Source of the DNA: Paludibaculum fermentans
GTDB lineage: Bacteria > Acidobacteriota > Terriglobia > Bryobacterales > Bryobacteraceae
DNA: 64,000 bases
NCBI RefSeq assembly: GCF_015277775.1
Contig: NZ_CP063849.1
Coordinates: 2,108,001 to 2,172,000, forward strand
Reading direction: 5' to 3'
Shown piece after piece: positions 54,420-62,053 of this stretch. The first letter of the stretch is position 1. Each line of letters begins with the position of its first letter. Below the pieces are notes generated by a model. That model did not search any database and was not told where the DNA came from. It saw only the letters and a list, made by a program, of their open reading frames with translations. The translations under genes and the position numbers were made by a program.

Positions 54420-54881
54420 CTAGTCGCCGTTCAGGAAACTGACGAAACGCCAGCTTCCATCCGGCTGCTGTTCAAACGCCGCGCGCCACTGACGGTAGCC
54501 ATCCTTCGCCGCTTCCGGCGGAGCGAGTTTGACCTTACCCTTTAAGCCCCACTGCGGCGGCGGCGTGTAGTCGACGATATCCTTGGCCGCGATCTCCTGC
54601 AAGGCATCCCAGCCTTTGATTTCAGAACGCCCCCAAAACTGGAAAGCGTTATCCGGGGTGGGTGTTCCATCACCGAATGTGTATTCAAATTTCCCAGACA
54701 TCAGCGGGCGCAGGCGGACCGGGTCGCGCGCATTGACGGCTTTCCGGAATTCCGCTTGAAATGACTCCCAGGAAGCCGGGGCCGCGGCTGTCTGCCCGGC
54801 CGGTTTACCGGGCGCCTGGGGCGCCGTGGAGCAGGCGGAGAGAAAGACAGCCAGCATCAGGCCGCAGATCGAGGGCTTCAT
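54420..54881 (-). CDS. Lipoprotein of unknown function (SnoaL/NTF2-like possible)
   Basis: 153 residues with a lipoprotein signal (ICGLMLAVFLSAC, lipobox LSAC). The mature part starts with an Ala/Pro-rich linker (about 20-38), then WESFQAEFRKAVNARDPVRLRPLMSG, which resembles the first helix of NTF2-like/DUF4440 proteins, and ends in a beta strand (DGSWRFVSFLNGD). Such folds bind small molecules or act as isomerases in other proteins. The gene sits alone, upstream of the M15-like gene on the same strand and 150 bases from the divergent oxidoreductase gene. Confidence 0.72.
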   Translation of the reverse strand: MKPSICGLMLAVFLSACSTAPQAPGKPAGQTAAAPASWESFQAEFRKAVNARDPVRLRPLMSGKFEYTFGDGTPTPDNAFQFWGRSEIKGWDALQEIAAKDIVDYTPPPQWGLKGKVKLAPPEAAKDGYRQWRAAFEQQPDGSWRFVSFLNGD

Positions 54882-55031
54882 GATGAGGGAGAATAGCACG
54901 ACTCGGCGCGAGCCCCAAGGATTTTACGTAAACCCGCACAGGTGCGACGGGGGTTGTGTTGCCGTGGATACACAGGTTGCACTAGGCTGGGCTAAAGCAC
55001 GCCGAAGCGCGGCAATACCAAGGAGATAGAG

Positions 55032-56339
55032 ATGCCAGACGAAACACAAATCACAGGTGCGACCCGGCGGGAATTCGTGGCCACGGCGGCGGGTGTGGGC
55101 CTCGGCTTGACAGCCCTGCAATACAAGGCGATGGCGGCTCCAGGCGCCAGTGACAAGATCCGTGTGGGCTTCATCGGATTGGGCGGCCAGGGCACAGGGC
55201 GGCTGAACGAATTCCTCAAGCATCCGGACGTGGAGGCGGTGGCCGTCTGCGACGTCGACCAGAAGCATGTGGAGCGGGCGGCGGGCATCGTGGAGAAGGC
55301 GCGCGGTGTGAAGCCGGAGATCTTCCACGACTACCGGAAGCTGCTGGAGCGCAAAGACATCGACGCCGTGATGGTGGGCACGCCGGATCACTGGCATGCG
55401 CTGCCGACCGTGCAGGCGTGCCAGGCCGGCAAAGACGTCTTCGTGGAAAAGCCGCTGTGCTACTCCATCGGCGAAGGCCGCGCCATGGCCAATGCGGCCC
55501 AAAAACATTCGCGTGTGACGCAGATGGGCAATCACATTCACAACGACCTGCCGAACTACCGGCGCGTGGTGGAGATGGTGCAGTCCGGCAAGTTGGGCAA
55601 GATCAATCGCGTCTACTGCGCCATGGCGAGCGGCGAAAAGTCGCTGGGCAAGCCGGCCGACACGGCTCCGCCACCCGAGCTCGACTACGATTTCTGGCAA
55701 GGACCGGCGCCGAAGCGGCCGTATAATCCGAACCGCTCCCATTTCACCTACCGGTATTTCTGGGATTATTCCAGCGGCTATTTCATCGACTTCTGGTGCC
55801 ACTACGCGGACGTGGCGTACTGGGCGCTGGACCTGAAGGCTCCGAAGAATGTCTCGGCGGCCGGCGGACGCTGGCTGGTGGACGACAACGCGGAGACGCC
55901 GGATACGCTGGAAGTTCTCTATGAATACCCGGAGCTCGTGCTTTCCTGGACATTGCATCCCAAGGGGCGGCCCGGCTACGAGCACATGGGCAGTTGCGTG
56001 ATCTTCGAGGGCACGGAAGCGACGCTTGTCACGAATTACAACCGGAATGAGATCTGGGCGAAGGGGAAACTGGCTCCGGATTTTCCACGGCCCGAGCCGA
56101 GTATCCCGAATTCTCCGGGCCATATCCGGGAGTTCCTGGATGCCGTCAAGTCGCGCAAACCCACCACCTGCAACATCGACTACGGTTACCGGCTGACGAA
56201 GGGTGGGCTGCTGGGTGTGATCGCGTTCCGTACCGGCGAGCGCATCTACTGGGACGATCAGAAGGAGAAGATCATCGGCAAATCGAAGGGGCATGACCTG
56301 GTCTCGCGGAAGTACCGCAAGCCCTGGAAGTTGAGCTAG
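55032..56339 (+). CDS. Exported Gfo/Idh/MocA family oxidoreductase
   Basis: 435 residues with a Tat signal (TRREFVATAAGVGLGLTAL). The nucleotide-binding fold follows (VGFIGLGGQGTGR, DVEAVAVCDVD), and the family Lys of the EKP motif lies in GKDVFVEKPLCYS. The C-terminal domain includes WHALPTVQ upstream and YPELVLSWTLHPKG. Exported members use tightly bound NAD(P) to oxidise or isomerise sugars in the periplasm, as known for glucose-fructose oxidoreductase. AAGGAG six bases before ATG gives a strong start. Only four bases separate it from the GH140-like gene, so they are probably one operon. Confidence 0.9.
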   Translation: MPDETQITGATRREFVATAAGVGLGLTALQYKAMAAPGASDKIRVGFIGLGGQGTGRLNEFLKHPDVEAVAVCDVDQKHVERAAGIVEKARGVKPEIFHDYRKLLERKDIDAVMVGTPDHWHALPTVQACQAGKDVFVEKPLCYSIGEGRAMANAAQKHSRVTQMGNHIHNDLPNYRRVVEMVQSGKLGKINRVYCAMASGEKSLGKPADTAPPPELDYDFWQGPAPKRPYNPNRSHFTYRYFWDYSSGYFIDFWCHYADVAYWALDLKAPKNVSAAGGRWLVDDNAETPDTLEVLYEYPELVLSWTLHPKGRPGYEHMGSCVIFEGTEATLVTNYNRNEIWAKGKLAPDFPRPEPSIPNSPGHIREFLDAVKSRKPTTCNIDYGYRLTKGGLLGVIAFRTGERIYWDDQKEKIIGKSKGHDLVSRKYRKPWKLS

Positions 56340-56343
56340 ACCC

Positions 56344-57774
56344 ATGCGAGCCGCGGTATGGGCTCCGATCGTATTGATGGCCGGACTGGCGGGCGGGTTG
56401 GTTGGACAGCCCGCCGCTCCGTTCTCCCACGGGCCGTTGATGGTTTCCCAGAATCACCGGTTTCTGCAGCATAAAGATGGCACCCCGTTCTTCTGGCTGG
56501 GCGACACGGGCTGGCTGCTGTGCCAGCAGTTGACTCGCGAAGAGGCGGAGAAGTATCTGGCCGACCGGAAGGCGAAGGGCTTTACGGTGATCCAGGTGAT
56601 GCTGCTGCATACGGCGGCGGACCGCAACGCGTACGGGGCTCCGGCGCTGGTGGAGCGGGATCCGGGCAGACCGGCCGAGAAGCCGGGCCATGCGCAGGCG
56701 GGCTACGACTACTGGGATCACGTGGACTGGGTGCTGGCCGCGGCGGCACGCCACGGCCTGTATGTGGCGATGGTGCCGGCCTGGGGCACCCTGGTGAAGA
56801 AGCGCGAGTTGAACGACCAGAACGTGGCGGCGTATGCGGGCTGGCTGGCCGCGCGTTATAAGGACCGCCCGAATGTTATCTGGATGACAGGCGGCGACAT
56901 CCAGGGCGATGTCCATCACGAGGTCTGGCGCAGGATGGGCCAAGCCCTGCGCCATGGCGATCCGCATCACCTGATCACGTTCCATCCGTTCGGGCGGACG
57001 CGGTCGGCGACATGGTTCCACAACGACCCGTGGCTGGACTTCAATATGTTCCAGTCGGGCCACCAGAGCTACGAGCAGGACACAGAAGGCCCCGATCCCA
57101 AGGGTGAAGACAACTGGCGGTATGTCGCCGAGGACTACGCGCTGACGCCGGTGAAGCCGACCATCGACGGCGAACCTTCGTACGAGCAGATCCCACGCGG
57201 CCTGCACGACAAGGCGCAGCCCCGCTGGAACGAGAACGATTGCCGGCGGTATGCCTACTGGTCGGTGTTCGCGGGCGCGTTCGGGCATACCTACGGCGAC
57301 AACTCCGTCATGCAGATGTTCAAGCCGGAGGACAAGGATCCGTCGTTCACGCCGAAGAAGCCGTGGTACGAGGCGCTTGACGATCCAGGCGCGAGGCAGA
57401 TGCAGTACCTGGCGAAGCTCGTGCGTTCGAGGCCGTTTTTCGAGCGCGTGCCGGACCAGAGTGTCGTAGCGGGCGAGAACGGGGCACGCTATGAGCGGGT
57501 GGCCGTCACTCGCGGCAAGGCCTACCTGTTCGCGTACACCTACACCGGCCGGCCCTTCGAGTTGAATCTCGGAGTGCTGCCGGGCGAGAAACTCATGGGC
57601 TGGTGGTACAGCCCGCGGGACGGCAAGTCGAAGTCGATTGGACTGCTGAAGAATGAGGGAGTGAAGAGGTTCACGCCGCCCGGCACGCCGGCCGAGGGGA
57701 ACGACTGGGTACTGGTGCTGGATTCCGTACAGCAGGGCTTCCCTGCCCCGGGCACGGTGCTGAGCGGCGACTGA
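56344..57774 (+). CDS. GH140-like glycoside hydrolase (DUF4038 family)
   Basis: 476 residues with a signal peptide (AVWAPIVLMAGLAGGLVG). DUF4038-type TIM-barrel features: FFWLGDTGWLLCQQLTREEAEKYL, GFTVIQVMLL, YWDHVDWVLAAAARHGLYVAMVP and NVIWMTGGDIQGD with an Asp that corresponds to a catalytic acid. Glu in KPTIDGEPSYE fits the second catalytic residue. The last 90 residues form a C-terminal beta domain (FELNLGVLPGEKLMGWWYSPRDGKS). GH140 members release apiose from rhamnogalacturonan-II side chains; here only the family similarity is claimed. Paired with the upstream oxidoreductase. Confidence 0.87.
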   Translation: MRAAVWAPIVLMAGLAGGLVGQPAAPFSHGPLMVSQNHRFLQHKDGTPFFWLGDTGWLLCQQLTREEAEKYLADRKAKGFTVIQVMLLHTAADRNAYGAPALVERDPGRPAEKPGHAQAGYDYWDHVDWVLAAAARHGLYVAMVPAWGTLVKKRELNDQNVAAYAGWLAARYKDRPNVIWMTGGDIQGDVHHEVWRRMGQALRHGDPHHLITFHPFGRTRSATWFHNDPWLDFNMFQSGHQSYEQDTEGPDPKGEDNWRYVAEDYALTPVKPTIDGEPSYEQIPRGLHDKAQPRWNENDCRRYAYWSVFAGAFGHTYGDNSVMQMFKPEDKDPSFTPKKPWYEALDDPGARQMQYLAKLVRSRPFFERVPDQSVVAGENGARYERVAVTRGKAYLFAYTYTGRPFELNLGVLPGEKLMGWWYSPRDGKSKSIGLLKNEGVKRFTPPGTPAEGNDWVLVLDSVQQGFPAPGTVLSGD

Positions 57775-57783
57775 GCGAGGGGT

Positions 57784-58944
57784 TCAGCGCATCTTCGTGG
57801 TGACGATGGGAGCCAGCGGCCACTCGTCCATGGTGATACGGCCGTCGTGGTTCCTGTCGAGTTTTCGCAGGACGGCGGGCGCATTGCGCATCTCGTCTGA
57901 GGAGATTTCGCCGTCGTGATTGGTGTCCAGGGCCTGGAGCAGCGGGTGCAGGCGGACCAGCGCTGCTTCAGAATCCGACGCTTCCGCACTTTGCACGATA
58001 TCCAGCGTGTAGGAGCCCTCGCCGCGTTGCCGGAGAATGCCGTATTCGGCTGCGGTACGCGTGGGGTAGAGGGAGCGCTCGGCGCGGGTCTGCGAAGCTG
58101 GAGCCCCAGGACTGGCCGGTGCCAGGGCCGCTTGCTCGCCTGCGGGCGGCGGAGCTGTGGAAGCGCGAACCGGCGCGAAATAGTCGTCCGCGGTCAGGCG
58201 GCCATCGCCGTTGCGATCCATGGCGTGCAGCGCGGCTCCGGCGTCCGCGATCTCCTCGGCTGAGACGACCCCGTCGTGATTGGTGTCAAAGGTCCGTGGG
58301 GACAGCGCCAGATACACGATGGAGCCTCCTGTCCGGGCCGCGGCCTGGGCCGGTGGCGGAGCGGGGGTCCAGGTCGCCGCAGTGGCTTCGCGCGGAGCCG
58401 GTGGGCGCGGCTTGGAGAACGCGTTCTCATAGAAACGCAGGATGCGTACCCAGACGGAGTCGGTCCCCACGTCGCTATGGTTCGAGGAGCGGCCGCCGCT
58501 GGCGCCGCCCCCAAACGCGATGGCCGATTGGCCGCCTTCCACACCAAAACCGGCGGAGCCCGCCACGGCGCGATTCGAGCCGGAGAATGTGGTATTCCAA
58601 GGTCGGCGGCCCTGCCCGTGCCCTAACGCGAAGCCCACCAGCGCAAACGCGGCCAGAGCCACGAGTCCGCCATTGAACAACGCGCTCTTGGGTGGCATCG
58701 ACTGATCGGCGCAGTAGAAGACCGGCACTCCGTCGCTGGAGGCCAGCGGCGCGGACTGCGGCTCGGGTTCGTTCTCGCGCAGCAGCCACTGGCGGCCGAG
58801 CGAGACGCAGGCGTCGCTGAAGAGCGGCCAAGGCCGGCCGGAGCGGGCCGTTTCGTCGTAGATCGAGAGCATCTCATCGCCATAGCGCGTGCGGAACGTG
58901 CCGGGATGGAGACGCAGTATTTGAACATAGAGAGACCGCAGCAT
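57784..58944 (-). CDS. EF-hand membrane protein with permease-prefix-like N-terminus
   Basis: About 386 residues. The first 60 residues (YVQILRLHPGTFRTRYGDEMLS) resemble the prefix domain of acidobacterial MacB-type permeases; then a TM helix (about 88-105) and a long low-complexity linker. Four EF-hand loops follow in two pairs: DTNHDGVVSAEE, DRNGDGRLTADD, DTNHDGEISSDE and DRNHDGRITMDE. The ATG at 58944 overlaps the stop of the PadR gene (GTGATG; the GTG at 58947 would also work), so translation is coupled. It may be a calcium-responsive membrane protein under PadR control. Confidence 0.8.
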   Translation of the reverse strand: MLRSLYVQILRLHPGTFRTRYGDEMLSIYDETARSGRPWPLFSDACVSLGRQWLLRENEPEPQSAPLASSDGVPVFYCADQSMPPKSALFNGGLVALAAFALVGFALGHGQGRRPWNTTFSGSNRAVAGSAGFGVEGGQSAIAFGGGASGGRSSNHSDVGTDSVWVRILRFYENAFSKPRPPAPREATAATWTPAPPPAQAAARTGGSIVYLALSPRTFDTNHDGVVSAEEIADAGAALHAMDRNGDGRLTADDYFAPVRASTAPPPAGEQAALAPASPGAPASQTRAERSLYPTRTAAEYGILRQRGEGSYTLDIVQSAEASDSEAALVRLHPLLQALDTNHDGEISSDEMRNAPAVLRKLDRNHDGRITMDEWPLAPIVTTKMR

Positions 58945-59297
58945 CACGCCCTCCCGAATTTCGTGCGCGCCAGGCGGAGCTTGGCCGCGTGCACGATCGC
59001 TTCCATCCGTTCCACCTCGGCGCTGAGCACTCCGCGGCCCAGCGAGCCCAGACGATAGTACCGGCGGCGCGGGTCGTCGTCGCCTTCGCGGGCTCCGGCC
59101 TCTTCGACGAGACCCTGCGTGGTGAGCCGCTGGAGATTGTCGTAGAGCGTACCGGGGCCAAGCTTGTACTGGCCATTCGACTGCCGCGCCACCTCCTGCA
59201 TGATGGCGTATCCGTGCAGTTCGCCCGCGCTCAGCGCAAGCAGGATGTGCAGCGACGCCGGAAGCAGCGGCAGGAACTTCGTGGGATCCGGTTTCAT
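58944..59297 (-). CDS. PadR family transcriptional regulator
   Basis: 117 residues: a winged-helix DNA-binding domain (LPASLHILLALSAGELHGYAIMQEV, then LGPGTLYDNLQRLTTQGLVEEAGA and RRRYYRLGSLG) plus a C-terminal helix for dimerisation (LSAEVERMEAIVHAAKLRLART). The recognition-helix motif GPGTLYxxLxRL is the PadR hallmark. In acidobacteria PadR genes commonly precede large MacB-type permeases; here the following gene instead encodes an EF-hand membrane protein with a permease-like prefix. The stop codon overlaps that gene, so the two are coupled. Confidence 0.92.
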   Translation of the reverse strand: MKPDPTKFLPLLPASLHILLALSAGELHGYAIMQEVARQSNGQYKLGPGTLYDNLQRLTTQGLVEEAGAREGDDDPRRRYYRLGSLGRGVLSAEVERMEAIVHAAKLRLARTKFGRA

Positions 59298-59384
59298 GGC
59301 TCGGCTTCCGTTATATCGGAATCCGAGTGAGATGACAAGCAGTTTAATGCGGAAGCTGGAAAGAATGCGTTATACTGGCATTTC

Positions 59385-59456
59385 ATGCAGTCAGCTCGGA
59401 ACATCGCCCGGCATCATCACCATCATCATGGGGTGGGCGGGCGTTCTTTGTCCTGA
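59385..59456 (+). CDS. hisL: his operon leader peptide
   Basis: A 23-residue open frame, ATG at 59385 and TGA at 59454, containing six consecutive histidine codons (59412-59429), CAT CAT CAC CAT CAT CAT. Leader peptides of this type report the supply of charged tRNA-His: when it is scarce the ribosome stalls at the His codons. It precedes hisI by 85 bases and its own transcription terminator by 26 bases. A TATACT at 59371-59376 could be the -10 element, in which case transcription would start almost at the ATG and translation would be nearly leaderless; no good Shine-Dalgarno sequence is present. Confidence 0.8.
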   Translation: MQSARNIARHHHHHHGVGGRSLS

Positions 59457-59520
59457 GCGAGGCAGCGCAGGAAAAGATTCAGAGCCCGCCCGGTCCGGCC
59501 AGGACCAGGCGGGCTTTTCG
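59403..59520 (+). promoter_or_regulatory. his attenuator with alternative pairings
   Basis: Four segments allow exclusive pairings. 1 (59405-59410, CGCCCG) can pair with 2 (59438-59443, CGGGCG), enclosing the His codons. 2 (59435-59442, GGGCGGGC) is also a perfect 8-base complement of 3 (59484-59491, GCCCGCCC). 3 is the 5' arm of the terminator with 4 (59502-59515). A ribosome stalled at the His codons would mask segment 1 and favour 2:3, preventing the terminator; one that reaches the stop codon would mask 2 and allow 3:4. This is the standard his attenuation logic, though GC-rich DNA makes chance pairing easier. Confidence 0.7.
59483..59518 (+). terminator. his attenuator terminator
   Basis: AGCCCGCC pairs with GGCGGGCT and GGTCC with GGACC around a 5-base loop and one C/A mismatch, followed by TTTT. 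It lies 24 bases before the hisI start codon, inside the leader of the operon. Confidence 0.85.
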
Positions 59521-59541
59521 TTTGCTGGAGTAATCGACACT

Positions 59542-59910
59542 ATGGATCTCGACTTCAATAAGACCGGCGGCATGATTCCCGCCGTTGTCCAGGATGTGAC
59601 CACGGGCCGTGTACTCATGGTCGGTTTCATGAACGAGGAAGCGTTTCAGAAGACCGTGGCCACGGGGCTGACGACCTTCTATAGCCGCAGCCGCAACAAG
59701 CTCTGGACCAAGGGCGAATCGTCGGGCCACACGCTGGTGGTGAAGTCGATCCAGACCGATTGCGACAAGGATTGCGTGCTGGTGCAGGTGGAGGCGCAGG
59801 GACCGGGCGTCTGTCACGAAGGCTACCAGTCGTGCTTCTTCCGGACCCTGGAAGAGGGCGAGTGGAAGATCACCGAAGCACAGACCTACGATCCGAAAGC
59901 CGTTTATTAA
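59542..59910 (+). CDS. hisI: Phosphoribosyl-AMP cyclohydrolase
   Basis: 122 residues, the length of a stand-alone HisI without the HisE domain. It opens the ring of phosphoribosyl-AMP in histidine synthesis. The metal-binding pattern is intact: the DCDKDC motif (first Asp and Cys) and the later Cys in [10 protein letters not shown], plus the [12 protein letters not shown] substrate block. The start is the ATG at 59542, with GGAG eleven bases upstream; the frame is open further upstream through the leader region, but that reading cuts through the leader peptide and terminator and is not real coding. First structural gene of the his operon. Confidence 0.95.
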   Translation: MDLDFNKTGGMIPAVVQDVTTGRVLMVGFMNEEAFQKTVATGLTTFYSRSRNKLWTKGESSGHTLVVKSIQTDCDKDCVLVQVEAQGPGVCHEGYQSCFFRTLEEGEWKITEAQTYDPKAVY

Positions 59911-59932
59911 CGCCAGGAAAGCGCACACACCC

Positions 59933-60802
59933 ATGAAACTCAAACTCGGCATCCCCAAGGGCTCACTGGAACAGGCCACCGTGGATCTGTTCCGCCGCGC
60001 CGGATTCAATATCACCACCTCGTCCCGCTCCTACTTCCCGTCGATCGACGATCCGGAAGTGGAGTGCATGTTGATCCGCGCGCAGGAGATGGCCCGCTAC
60101 GTCGAAGACGGCGTGCTGGACGCCGGCCTCACCGGACGCGACTGGGTGATTGAGAACGACTCGGAAGTGGAAACCGTAGCCGACCTCATCTACGCCAAGC
60201 AGAGCTTTGGCAAGGTGCGCTGGGTGCTGGCCGTGCCGGAAGCCTCTCCGGTGAAGACCGTGAAGGACCTGGAAGGCAAGATCATCGCGACCGAACTGGT
60301 GGGCGCGACGAAGCGTTACCTGGCCGCCAACGGCGTGACCGCCAAGGTGGAGTTCAGCTGGGGCGCGACCGAAGTAAAGCCTCCGGAACTGGCCGACGCC
60401 ATCGTGGAAGTGACCGAGACCGGCAGTTCGCTGCGCGCGAACAAGCTGCGCATCGTCGAGACGGTGATGGAATCGAACACCCAGTTGGTCGCCAACAAGT
60501 CAGCGTGGGCGGATGCCTGGAAGCGGCAGAAGCTGGAAGACATGCGGATGCTGCTGCAGGGCGCCATCAACGCGCTGGGCAAAGTGGGGCTGATGCTGAA
60601 CGTCAATAAGGAGAATCTGGAGGCGGTGCTGGGTGTGCTGCCGGCCCTGAAGAATCCGACGATCAGCCCGTTGAGTGACGGCCAGTGGTTTGCCGTGAAC
60701 ACGATTCTCGATGAGTCGACCGTGCGCACCATCATCCCGCGGCTCAAGCAGGCGGGCGCGGAAGGCATCGTCGAGTATCCGTTGAACAAGATCATTCTGT
60801 AG
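59933..60802 (+). CDS. hisG: ATP phosphoribosyltransferase (long form)
   Basis: 289 residues. HisG catalyses the first step, joining ATP and PRPP. The N-terminal substrate domain ([50 protein letters not shown]) is followed by a C-terminal ACT-like regulatory domain (about 215-289, [24 protein letters not shown]), which makes it the long, self-sufficient form not needing HisZ and subject to feedback by histidine. AGGAAAG lies about 16 bases before the ATG. Gap to hisI 22 bases. Confidence 0.95.
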   Translation: MKLKLGIPKGSLEQATVDLFRRAGFNITTSSRSYFPSIDDPEVECMLIRAQEMARYVEDGVLDAGLTGRDWVIENDSEVETVADLIYAKQSFGKVRWVLAVPEASPVKTVKDLEGKIIATELVGATKRYLAANGVTAKVEFSWGATEVKPPELADAIVEVTETGSSLRANKLRIVETVMESNTQLVANKSAWADAWKRQKLEDMRMLLQGAINALGKVGLMLNVNKENLEAVLGVLPALKNPTISPLSDGQWFAVNTILDESTVRTIIPRLKQAGAEGIVEYPLNKIIL

Positions 60803-60811
60803 GAGCCGCGC

Positions 60812-62053
60812 ATGCTACGAATCGTCGAATCCAGGCAGGCCGGGCGGTTGCTGAAGCGGCGCGCGGCGCGGATGACGGAGGCGGAAGAGGCCGTACGGCC
60901 GATTCTGGACGCAGTAAGAACTCGCGGCGATGCCGCGCTGCTGGAGTACGCGCAGAAGTTCGACAAGCTGACCCGCAAGAGCGTAGCGGTGCCGGGCGCG
61001 GAACTGCAGGCAGCGGCGTCCCGCCTGTCGCCCGCGTTTCGCAAAGCGGTCACGACCAGCGCGAAGAACGTCAAAGCCTACGCCAAGCTGCAACTGCCGC
61101 AGGTGAAGAAGACCCAGCCGTCGCCGGGGTTGAAGCTGAGCCAGATTGTGCGGCCGCTGGATTCGGTGGCCGCCTACATTCCGGCGGGCCGCTATCCCCT
61201 GCCCTCCACGGTGATCATGACCGTGGTGCCCGCGCTGGTGGCGGGCGTCGAGAACATCATGGTCTGCTCGCCGCGGCCGGTGGACGAGATCTTCGGTACC
61301 GCCTCGATCCTGGGCGCGACACGGGTCTTCGAGATGGGCGGAGCGCACGCCATTGCGGCCTTTGCCTACGGCACGAAGACCGTGCCACGCGCGGACCGCA
61401 TCGTGGGTCCGGGCAACATCTATGTGGCCGCGGCCAAGAAGCTGCTGGCCGGCGAGGTGGGCATCGACTTCGTTGCGGGCCCGACGGAGATCCTGATCAT
61501 CGCCGAAGAGGCAAACCCCGCGTGGCTGGCGGCCGACATGCTGGCGCAGGCGGAGCACGATACCGACGCATCGGCGATCCTGCTGACGACTTCGCGTTCG
61601 CTGGCCGAAGCCGTGGTGGCCGAAGTCGAGAAACAGCTCCAGACACTGCCGACCGCCGCCACCGCGCGGGTCGCGATCGATAAGAACTCGGCCGTGATCC
61701 TGGTGGCCGATTCGGCCGAGGCGGTGGAACTGTCGAACCGGTTTGCGCCGGAGCATCTGTCGATCCACGACGCGAAGCTGCTGCCGGGCATCCGGCATGC
61801 CGGCAGTGTGTTTGTCGGTGCGACGAGCCCGGAAGCCGCGGGCGACTACGCGTCGGGTCCGAACCATGTCCTGCCGACCTCCGGCGCGGCCCGGCTGCGC
61901 GGCGGGTTGAGCGCGGCCGACTATGTGAAGGTGATCTCCGTGCAGGAACTGTCCGGCAAAGCCCTGCGGGCGCTGACTCCGGCCATCACAACGCTGGCAA
62001 GGGCCGAGGGTTTGGAAGCGCACGCGCGGTCAGTGGAGGTGCGCAATGCCTAA
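60812..62053 (+). CDS. hisD: Histidinol dehydrogenase
   Basis: 413 residues. HisD catalyses the last two oxidations, histidinol to histidine, with Zn and NAD. Conserved blocks: AYIPAGRYPLPST, GATRVFEMGGAHAIAAFAYGT, GPGNIYVAAAKKLL, GPTEILIIAEEANP and NRFAPEHLSIHD, the last holding the catalytic Glu-His. AGGAG six bases before ATG marks the start. Slightly shorter than the usual 430 residues at the N-terminus, but all motifs are present. It overlaps hisC by 8 bases. Confidence 0.95.
   Translation: MLRIVESRQAGRLLKRRAARMTEAEEAVRPILDAVRTRGDAALLEYAQKFDKLTRKSVAVPGAELQAAASRLSPAFRKAVTTSAKNVKAYAKLQLPQVKKTQPSPGLKLSQIVRPLDSVAAYIPAGRYPLPSTVIMTVVPALVAGVENIMVCSPRPVDEIFGTASILGATRVFEMGGAHAIAAFAYGTKTVPRADRIVGPGNIYVAAAKKLLAGEVGIDFVAGPTEILIIAEEANPAWLAADMLAQAEHDTDASAILLTTSRSLAEAVVAEVEKQLQTLPTAATARVAIDKNSAVILVADSAEAVELSNRFAPEHLSIHDAKLLPGIRHAGSVFVGATSPEAAGDYASGPNHVLPTSGAARLRGGLSAADYVKVISVQELSGKALRALTPAITTLARAEGLEAHARSVEVRNA

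Noticed and set aside
59412-59429. Six His codons resembling an artificial affinity tag
   Set aside because: The context is a chromosomal his operon with leader stop codon and attenuator; no vector sequence or tagged gene is attached.
59164-59541. N-terminal extension of hisI through the leader region
   Set aside because: The frame reads through PadR-proximal DNA, the His-codon stretch out of frame, and the terminator. The leader peptide and terminator explain this segment; HisI proteins begin near MDLDF.
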